Below the pieces are notes generated by a model, which saw only the letters and a program-made list of their open reading frames with translations, did no database searches and had not been told where the DNA came from. Position numbers and translations under genes: made by a program. Shown piece after piece: positions 35,023 through 39,745 of a stretch of 39,745 nt of DNA. This stretch comes from a bacterium (GTDB lineage: Bacteria > BMS3Abin14). Within the stretch, counting starts at the first letter, position 1. Every line of letters starts with the position of its first letter. The stretch lies in assembly GCA_029210545.1 (NCBI GenBank), contig JARGFV010000011.1, forward strand, positions 1 through 39,745. Reading direction: 5' to 3'.

Positions 35023-35967
35023 ATGAATCTTGTGAAAAAGTCAACTCTGTTCATCGCAGTGGTGATCATATCCACGCTGGCAGTCCCGGCCATCGGGCAG
35101 CCTGAAAGAGGCATCGAAGTGGGCCAGGGGATCGGGCCGCGGGAGATGAGGACCATCGAGCGGGAAAAGATCAATGTCCCCGATCCCGAGGGGCTCACCG
35201 TGGTCGTCTTCTGGGCCACCTGGAGCCCGCGGTCCGCGAAAGCGCTGGAGCTCTGGCAGCGCTTTGGCGCCCGGTACGACGGGCATGGTGTCCAGGTGAT
35301 CACGGTCAACGCCGACAACCAGGATATGGGTCCGGAAGATGAGATCAGGATCCGGGATTACCTCGCCGGGAACAGCCTCTCCCTCCCGGTCATCATGGAT
35401 GCCCGGCTCGAGCTGTTTAACGAGATCGGGGTCGTCGTTTTTCCCACCACCATGTTCTTCAAGCCGGACGGGACCCTGGACTACAGGTATCCAGGTTTCC
35501 CTTCCAGCGCGGAACTGGATCTCCAGGAGGAACTGGAGAGCAGGCTTGGGATAGCAAAGGAACCAGCCGAGGAAGGTGATATTGATCGCGGCAAACTGGC
35601 CTACCAGCCGAAAAACAACGCTCTTCTCTTTTACAGCATGGGCAGACGGGTCCATGAGAAAGGGTTCCCCGAAAAAGCCAGGGCCAAATATGTAGAGGCA
35701 CTGCAGAAGGATCCCGAGTACGCTGATCCGCTCCGCGCTCTCGAGGGTCTTTTCTTTGCCGATGGAAGGACGCCCGAAGCCCAAGAGCAGCTCCGGAGCT
35801 TCCTGACGGCAAGCGGTCTTGAAGGGGTCATTGAAAAGATCAGCCAGGGGGAGACCGGGCAAAAGGCAGCCCCGGCGTACACCTCCGATGCGCCGGCGAA
35901 GGCTGAGACTGAAAAAGAGATCAGTCCCATGGAGCGTATGAGGCTGCTGATGGAGGGTAAAGAGTAG
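35023..35967 (+). CDS. Secreted thioredoxin-fold/TPR protein lacking cysteines (paralogue 3)
   Basis: The 314-residue product repeats paralogue 2. A signal peptide (LFIAVVIISTLAVPAIG) precedes WATWSPRSAKALELWQRFGA (S68, S71), cis-proline VVFPTTMFF, the TPR-like region and EKEISPMERMRLLMEGKE. No cysteine occurs. Compared with paralogue 2 the signal-to-residue-110 part and the 220-280 part are almost unchanged, while the part around 165-215 differs clearly. ATG 35023 has AGGAGAGG upstream. The gap before it (34865-35022) holds no gene, only GGAATAG/TATTCC words. Confidence 0.85.
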   Translation: MNLVKKSTLFIAVVIISTLAVPAIGQPERGIEVGQGIGPREMRTIEREKINVPDPEGLTVVVFWATWSPRSAKALELWQRFGARYDGHGVQVITVNADNQDMGPEDEIRIRDYLAGNSLSLPVIMDARLELFNEIGVVVFPTTMFFKPDGTLDYRYPGFPSSAELDLQEELESRLGIAKEPAEEGDIDRGKLAYQPKNNALLFYSMGRRVHEKGFPEKARAKYVEALQKDPEYADPLRALEGLFFADGRTPEAQEQLRSFLTASGLEGVIEKISQGETGQKAAPAYTSDAPAKAETEKEISPMERMRLLMEGKE

Positions 35968-36030
35968 ACAGTTCACAGTTTACTGTAGACAGTTAAGTAC
36001 TGTTCACCGTGAACCGTATACTGTAAACTT
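35968..36030 (+). repeat. AGTTCACAGTTTACTG word repeat with inverted copy
   Basis: CAGTTCACAGTTTACTGTAG and ACAGTTAAGTACTG are followed by TTCACCGTGAACC and TACTGTAAACTT, so direct and inverted copies of the same word face each other. It begins immediately after the stop of paralogue 3 and ends just before the next gene, like the copy after lptD. Confidence 0.7.
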
Positions 36031-36035
36031 CTCCC

Positions 36036-36347
36036 ATGGTTATCGCCGAGATCAGCGTTGTGCCCCTGGGCACGGGAACTCCGAGCCTGAGCCGCTACGT
36101 GGCCGGGTGCGTCGAGGTTCTCCAGGAAACCGGTATCCGATACACCCTTACCCCAATGGGAACCATCCTGGAGGGCACCCTGGAGGAGGTTCTCGAGGTG
36201 GTGAGGCTCCTGCACCGTGTTCCTTTCAACAAGGGTGTCGAGCGGGTGTCGACACGCCTTGTCATCGACGAGCGAAGGGATAAGGATGCCTCTGCGGGCG
36301 ATAAAGTAAGATCTGTCGAGAGCCGTCTGGCCAGTAAAAAGAAATGA
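36036..36347 (+). CDS. MTH1187 family thiamine-binding protein
   Basis: The 103-residue product belongs to the small ferredoxin-like MTH1187/YkoF-type family (UPF0045), some members of which bind thiamine or related pyrimidines as soluble carriers. Signatures are MVIAEISVVPLGTGTPSLSR, YTLTPMGTILEGTLEEVLEV and RVSTRLVIDERRDK. ATG 36036 directly follows repeat sequence, with no strong ribosome binding site. No thiamine gene or riboswitch is adjacent. Family certain, role in this organism inferred. Confidence 0.88.
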   Translation: MVIAEISVVPLGTGTPSLSRYVAGCVEVLQETGIRYTLTPMGTILEGTLEEVLEVVRLLHRVPFNKGVERVSTRLVIDERRDKDASAGDKVRSVESRLASKKK

Positions 36348-36351
36348 TCCC

Positions 36352-36424
36352 GGGAGCCTGTCGGGGCATCCCTGGCATCACGCCATCCGTCTTCACAGCG
36401 TATCGAGGTATTCCGGCACGCTGT
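36352..36424 (+). repeat. Short degenerate REP/MITE copy before the tRNA
   Basis: GGGAGCCTGTCGGGGCATCC keeps the left end, but its hairpin partner is lost. CAGCGT (36396-36401) and ACGCTG (36418-36423) keep a reduced right hairpin. The middle contains CACGCCATCCGTCTTCAC, the inverse of part of the element at 27924. The right edge touches the -35 box of the tRNA promoter. Confidence 0.6.
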
Positions 36425-36425
36425 C

Positions 36426-36454
36426 TTGACTTGCACCTATGACGGTGCTATCAC
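36426..36454 (+). promoter_or_regulatory. Sigma-70 promoter of tRNA-Arg
   Basis: TTGACT (36426-36431) and TATCAC (36449-36454) are separated by exactly 17 bp. The predicted start point near 36461 lies about 37 nt before the mature tRNA. Confidence 0.65.
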
Positions 36455-36497
36455 GTGGTTTCCGTAACACCGGCAGGTGAACAACGGAAACCACGTT

Positions 36498-36574
36498 GCG
36501 CGATTAGCTCAGATGGATAGAGCGTTGCCCTCCGGAGGCAAAGGCCGCAGGTTCGAATCCTGCATCGCGCGCCA
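36498..36574 (+). tRNA. tRNA-Arg, anticodon CCG
   Basis: All stems pair: acceptor GCGCGAT with ATCGCGC, D stem GCTC with GAGC, anticodon stem TTGCC with GGCAA and T stem GCAGG with CCTGC around TTCGAAT. The anticodon loop CTCCGGA gives anticodon CCG, reading CGG (Arg). The discriminator is G and the CCA end is encoded. It reads as a single-gene transcript with its own promoter and terminator. Confidence 0.97.
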
Positions 36575-36576
36575 TG

Positions 36577-36617
36577 CAAAAAAGGAAGCCGTCCTTCATG
36601 GGCGGCTTTCTTTTTTG
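36577..36617 (+). terminator. Terminator of tRNA-Arg
   Basis: AAGCCGTCC and GGGCGGCTT form a stem around TTCAT with one G-U pair. It is flanked by AAAAAAGG on the left and TTTCTTTTTT on the right, so it could work in both directions. Confidence 0.85.
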
Positions 36618-36676
36618 CACTGATATCTGCGATACAGGGTGAGAACCTGATGACCGTAGGTCAAGACATCCTGGCG

Positions 36677-36841
36677 TCAGGCAGCATCAGCGCCGCCGGG
36701 GAACTTGACGGCCGGCACCGATATCGTAGGGACCCGGATCCTCTTGAGGACCTTGTGGGCCACGTCCCCCATGAAGGTGTGTTCCGTCAGCCCCTTGCCG
36801 TGGGTCCCGATGATCAGCATGTCGGCATGGTCAGAAAGCGC
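36677..36841 (-). pseudogene. C-terminal remnant of a universal stress protein (UspA family)
   Basis: On the minus strand the stop at 36677-36679 closes a frame of about 54 residues. It reads ALSDHADMLIIGTHGKGLTE, then HTFMGDVAHKVLKRIRVPTI and SVPAVKFPGG. It carries the G-x2-G-x9-G-D ATP-binding pattern and the terminal VPTISVP strand of UspA proteins. Upstream of 36841 the frame soon meets a stop and homology ends, so about two thirds of the domain is missing. A + strand frame over the same bases shows no family features. Confidence 0.75.
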
Positions 36842-37271
36842 GAAGGTGCACAGAATAGTCGGTTTATCCGATTAATGCGTACCTGAGTGGTGTCACTTAA
36901 AGGCCCGGAAGAGCATTAACCACGGAGGCATCCCTCGACAAGCTCCTTTCGATCACGCCTGTGGCGTGACTAAGGCAGGCAGGGCAGGCGGAGGACACGG
37001 AGAGGGACACAAATCATGGGATAACCTGCTCCGTCATTCCGGGCAGAGCGAGGCGATGACCCGGAATCCAGCAACGCTTGTCTTCGCGAGCTGACACCTG
37101 GGCGAAGCGATCTCGGTTCCTGTAAAGGCGGCGAGAGCGGATTAACAGCAGCTCAGCCATTCTCAGGCTGAACCACCCTTCCCCTCGGCAGGCTCCGTTC
37201 GACTAGGCTCACGCCAAGCGGGACAGGCGGCAAGCTCTGGGCAGGCAGGGTAACACAGGAAACCTTTGAGC

Positions 37272-37325
37272 CCTGAGATCTGAGATTTGAGATCTGAGAT
37301 TCGGGTACTGAGATCTGAGATTCCA
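37272..37325 (+). repeat. TGAGATCTGAGATTTG word array
   Basis: CTGAGATCTGAGATTTGAGA, then TCTGAGATTCGGGTACTGAG and ATCTGAGATTCC. About six near-copies of TGAGATCT or TGAGATTT lie head to tail. Confidence 0.75.
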
Positions 37326-37672
37326 ATCCTGAGTCACGCCGCGGGCGTGATCGAAGGGTGAAAAAATTCCCTCGCTCCCTTGCCCCGGGCTCTCCATCTC
37401 CTGTGGAATCCGTTTGTCTGCTCGGGGGAGGGCATTTTCAAAAAACGAATACCCTCGGCATGCAACTGGCCGTCATCCTCACAGAGCAGCTGGGGGGGGG
37501 AGATCAATAAAGTTTTTCGGCCCACGCGAAGAATGACGCCTGCCGACCTGGCAAAACATGCATCTTTTTAAAGGCACGCCCATTTTAATGCGGTCCCGTG
37601 GACATATCCATCGGCGTTGAAATCGGTGTCGAATCTTGGACTTGCCTTCCATCTTTTGCTATCGTTCTGTCT

Positions 37673-37742
37673 GGTTACTGGTTACTGGTTACTGGTTACT
37701 GGTTACTGATCACTGATCACTGATCACTGATCACTGATTACT
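37673..37742 (+). repeat. Ten-unit heptamer array before the FHA gene
   Basis: Five perfect GGTTACT units (37673-37707), four perfect GATCACT units (37708-37735) and one GATTACT (37736-37742), with no gaps. The array ends 19 nt before ATG 37762, so any change in unit number would move the upstream promoter region. Confidence 0.92.
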
Positions 37743-37761
37743 GAATCGGAGATTCCCCCCT

Positions 37762-38142
37762 ATGGCCAAACTCATCGTCATGTTCAACGAAAAGGTCATC
37801 CGCGAGGTCCACGTGGGCAACGAGCCCGTTAAGGTGGGGCGCGACCCGTCCAACCAGATCAAGCTGGACAACCCGGCGGTGTCCCGGTTCCACGCCGAGA
37901 TCTACCGGCAGGGGTATCCCTTCTTCGTGGAGGACAAGAACAGCACCAACGGGGTGTTCGTCAATGACCTGAAAGTGAGCTGGAAGCAGGGGATCAAGGA
38001 GGGCGACCGGATCACGGTGGGGAAGCACACCCTTTTGTTCAGGGCGGATCCCACCGACTACGGTGAGGGGAAGAACGTGAGCCTCGCGGACATCGACGGG
38101 ACGATCGCCCTGGACTCATCGAAGGCAGGGAAGAAGAGATAA
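37762..38142 (+). CDS. FHA domain protein
   Basis: The 126-residue product is essentially one forkhead-associated domain, which binds phosphothreonine peptides. Key residues are visible: the GR of VKVGRDPSNQIKLDN, the S and H of AVSRFHAEIY, and the NG of KNSTNGVFVNDLKV. A short tail follows with DIDGTIALDSS. There is no membrane segment. No kinase or phosphatase gene is nearby, so its partner is unknown. ATG 37762 follows the heptamer array; GGAGATTCCCCCCT lies upstream. Confidence 0.9.
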   Translation: MAKLIVMFNEKVIREVHVGNEPVKVGRDPSNQIKLDNPAVSRFHAEIYRQGYPFFVEDKNSTNGVFVNDLKVSWKQGIKEGDRITVGKHTLLFRADPTDYGEGKNVSLADIDGTIALDSSKAGKKR

Positions 38143-38325
38143 ACAGAGTCTAGTGTCTAGGATCTGGTGTCTGGAAAAAACCTGGACCTGGACGTAGTCC
38201 GAGTCTGAAGATAATCCATGAGTCTTTCTTCCGGTACCAGGTCTAAGACCATGTCCAGGACTCGAATTTTCCCTTGGATTTCGGACCTTGGATCTTGGAT
38301 TAACTTCGGAATCTGGAGTTGATCG
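38143..38325. repeat. Word-repeat spacer before the small membrane protein
   Basis: GTCTAGTGTCTAGGATCTGG is followed by TGTCTGG near 38150-38175. The word family TTGGATTTCGGACCTTGGAT, then CTTGGATTAACTTCGG, lies at 38273-38305. A faint inverted repeat (ACCTGGACCTGG ... CCAGGTCTAAG ... CCAGGAC) lies between. Confidence 0.55.
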
Positions 38326-38592
38326 TTGCCCGGCAGAGACAATCACAAATCCCTGAAAAAGCTAGCCAAGGCCGAGGCGAAGGCGGCCAAGAAGGGGTCC
38401 GTAACTGCCGGGGTCACCGCTCCTTCGTCCGTCCAGCCTGTGCCCGTGCCAGCCGGCGGCAAAACCCCCGCTGAGCGCTCTGCGGAGGCGGCGGAAAAGC
38501 AGCTGCAGCTTCACCGGTGGAAGGTGATCTTCGGGGCCCTGAGCGTCCTGATTGCCCTGGTATCACTAATTACCCTTTTGCTGAAGGGATAA
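38326..38592 (+). CDS. Small tail-anchored membrane protein, unknown
   Basis: The 88-residue product has a basic, alanine-rich N-terminal half (KSLKKLAKAEAKAAKKG). A proline/alanine linker follows, then a single C-terminal membrane helix (VIFGALSVLIALVSLITLLL) ending KG. No family is recognised. The start is TTG 38326, with CTGGAG upstream. Its position after the FHA gene might be functional, but repeats separate them. Confidence 0.55.
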   Translation: MPGRDNHKSLKKLAKAEAKAAKKGSVTAGVTAPSSVQPVPVPAGGKTPAERSAEAAEKQLQLHRWKVIFGALSVLIALVSLITLLLKG

Positions 38593-38668
38593 TCAGCCAG
38601 TTCAAAGAGCAAAGAGCGAAGCTCGAAGGAAAGCGTCTGCCTTCGTTCTTCGTACTTTGCGCTTCGCG

Positions 38669-39436
38669 CTATCTTTTTACAGCCCCCTGTACCCTCCTGT
38701 TTCTCAAACCTTTAATGATCAGCCAGATTCCCAATCCTGTAACAACAACTGAGAAATACTGGCCCGGCGTGAAACCCAGGTACAGGCGGTCGTCGACACG
38801 AAGGCTGTCGAAGAAGAAGCGGACCGGGGCATAGAGAAGGAAGACCAGGGCGATGTGGAAGGCGCGGAAGGGACGGTAGTTCCGTAGAGTGTAGAGCGTA
38901 ATGGCGATAACTGCAGTCCAGAGGACCTCGTAGAATCCGAGGTTGTGCCGGACCACCCCTGCTCCGTCCGCCATGCCGAGGAAAAAACCGGTCCTGCGTC
39001 CCGGATGATCGAAAGCCGTGGTGCACCCCATGCGAGCCACGACCCAGGCCGGGACGAAGCCGAAGAGCATCGCTTCCAGGTAGGGAAGGGGCGGTATTCC
39101 CTTCCTTTTCAGGTAAAGCCATCCTCCGAAAGTACCCCCGAAAAAACCTCCGTAAGAGGAGATCCCTTTCCATACCATTACGAGAAGAAGGGGGTTTTCC
39201 CTTACCAGGTCATGGTTGTACAGGATGGCCCAGAACAGGTGGGAGATGACGAATCCGATGCCGACGGCCCACAGACCGGCGTCGGCAAGGGTCTGGGTGT
39301 CCAGAGCGGTCCGCTTCGCCCTCCGCAGGGCCAACTGGTAGCCAAGGAGAATGGCCACGGCCACGAAGGCCCCGAAGGGGTGGATCTTCAGGGGGCCGAT
39401 GATCGTGATGGTGGGCAGGGTGAGGTTTGGGAGCAT
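38669..39436 (-). CDS. Divergent prolipoprotein diacylglyceryl transferase (Lgt-like)
   Basis: Lgt moves diacylglycerol from phosphatidylglycerol to the lipobox cysteine in the inner membrane. The 255-residue product has about seven membrane segments and family landmarks: IHPFGAF near the N terminus, ISSYGGFFGGTFGG, VVARMGCTTAFDHPG, RHNLGFYEVLW and VRFFFDSLRVDDRLYLGFTP. The arginine of ARMG and the RH..YE motif are kept. The catalytic histidine region (HGG in E. coli Lgt) reads YGG, the conserved N after RxG is missing, and the RFxxE glutamate is D. It may be a paralogue with another substrate or a variant Lgt. Confidence 0.75.
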   Translation of the reverse strand: MLPNLTLPTITIIGPLKIHPFGAFVAVAILLGYQLALRRAKRTALDTQTLADAGLWAVGIGFVISHLFWAILYNHDLVRENPLLLVMVWKGISSYGGFFGGTFGGWLYLKRKGIPPLPYLEAMLFGFVPAWVVARMGCTTAFDHPGRRTGFFLGMADGAGVVRHNLGFYEVLWTAVIAITLYTLRNYRPFRAFHIALVFLLYAPVRFFFDSLRVDDRLYLGFTPGQYFSVVVTGLGIWLIIKGLRNRRVQGAVKR

Positions 39437-39745
39437 TCCTGTCGACAGTCCTGACTGGTGATGGTCACCGGTTTACCAAATGTTGGCAGGACACGGCGAC
39501 GCGGTGACACGGGGACGCGGAGAGAAGAACTTTTTCTCCGTGTCTCCCCCTCCCCCCATCTCCGTGTCCATATGTTTTCCCGTTTTTCGCTGAATTGCCT
39601 TTCGAAAAACTTAAGCCAGGAGTCTGTCAGAGAACCTCCCTGTTTTTTAACAGGGAGGGCACAGACTCCTAGCCCGGACTATTCACGAGGTTCTTTTCCG
39701 TTCCGGCGGCGTTGCTGAGTCGTTCGCTTGTGCGGAATACTAAAG
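39437..39745. other. Right-edge spacer with word repeats
   Basis: This region holds GACACGGCGACGCGGTGACA and CGGGGACGCGGAG (39483-39523), answered by inverse TCCGTGTCTCCCCC and CCGTGTCC (39537-39570). A REP palindrome (39618-39670) follows. The last 75 nt show nothing recognisable. No gene is supported. Confidence 0.65.
39618..39670 (+). repeat. REP-like palindrome, compact double-stem form
   Basis: The outer stem is AGGAGTCTGT with ACAGACTCCT (39661-39670), perfect over 10 bp. The inner stem is CCTCCCTG with CAGGGAGG. It is the same layout as the copy at 15743-15795, with compensating C-to-T and G-to-A changes in the stem. CGAAAAACTTA stands just upstream and CTAG at the right edge. Confidence 0.8.

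Larger units (their letters stand above)
36887..37761. other. Repeat-filled spacer between the usp remnant and the FHA gene
   Basis: This 870-nt stretch holds a series of dispersed phrases: CCCTCGACAAGCTCC (36934), CACGCCTGTGGCGTG (36955), GGACACGGAGAGGGACAC (36993) and GTCATTCCGGGCAGAGCGAG (37034). CCCCTCGGCAGGCTCCG (37191), AGATCTGAGATTTG words (37272-37325), CACGCCGCGGGCGTG (37334) and the heptamer array (37673-37742) follow. Short frames at 37334-37571 have no family match. No gene is supported. Confidence 0.65.

Noticed and set aside
36498-36574. tRNA-Arg as an integration site for a phage or island
   Set aside because: No integrase and no duplicated tRNA 3' end were found nearby; the adjacent debris is dispersed repeats and a usp remnant.
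36650-36886. A + strand frame of 78 codons after tRNA-Arg
   Set aside because: The opposite strand carries a clear UspA C-terminal remnant; the + frame is its shadow.
37334-37571. Short frames of about 63 codons on both strands before the heptamer array
   Set aside because: No recognisable domain, contains a run of nine or more G, and lies in repeat-filled DNA.
37673-37742. Regular repeats as a possible CRISPR array
   Set aside because: Units are 7 bp, directly adjacent and without spacers; no cas gene is in the window.

Overview
The window is a chromosomal segment of a moderately GC-rich Gram-negative bacterium. The outer-membrane LPS assembly protein LptD, a Lgt-like enzyme and a lipoprotein show a double membrane. 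The gene combination (a trp-type gene next to accD and folC, lepA-lepB, zinc-type S14, S4, L36 and adenylate kinase, many TTG starts) resembles deltaproteobacterial lineages in the broad sense. That placement is an inference; no marker in the window was compared with a database.

Bases 1-15644 are the str-S10-spc-alpha ribosomal supercluster, all on the + strand: the end of tuf, then rpsJ, rplD, rplW, rplB, rpsS, rplV, rpsC, rplP, rpmC, rpsQ, rplN, rplX, rplE, rpsN, rpsH, rplF, rplR, rpsE, rpmD, rplO, secY, adk, map, infA, rpmJ, rpsM, rpsK, rpsD, rpoA and rplQ. The order is canonical except that rplC (L3), normally between rpsJ and rplD, is absent. The run is interrupted by small palindromic elements after rplW, after rpsE and between rpoA and rplQ. 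A strong terminator follows rplQ.

Bases 15822-26284 hold a fused double ECF-type ATPase without its membrane partners, a TrpB2-type enzyme, accD, folC, lptD (overlapping folC by 155 nt), a tiny membrane protein, lepA and lepB. Bases 27128-30264 run on the minus strand: pcnB, a TrmJ/SpoU-type RNA methyltransferase and a small lipoprotein. From 30756 the + strand carries dnaK. Three tandem secreted thioredoxin-fold/TPR proteins follow, and all three are entirely cysteine-free, with SPRS in place of the CxxC redox site. Then come a MTH1187-type thiamine-binding protein, tRNA-Arg(CCG), a decayed universal stress protein, an FHA protein, a small membrane protein and, on the minus strand, a divergent Lgt-like protein.

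The most distinctive property is the non-coding DNA. One paired-palindrome REP/MITE-like family (GGAGCCTGTCGGAGAACC ends) has at least six copies. A second element of 167 bp has 24/26-identical terminal inverted repeats. Many spacers are filled with short reiterated words, a different word in each spacer (GGTTACT, CGGAACC, TTGGATTT, CTAAGTG and others). Some of these words have been incorporated into coding sequence: a lipoprotein signal peptide and the tail of a membrane protein are encoded by them. The best candidates for new biology are the cysteine-free thioredoxin-like cluster, the two palindromic element families and the missing rplC.
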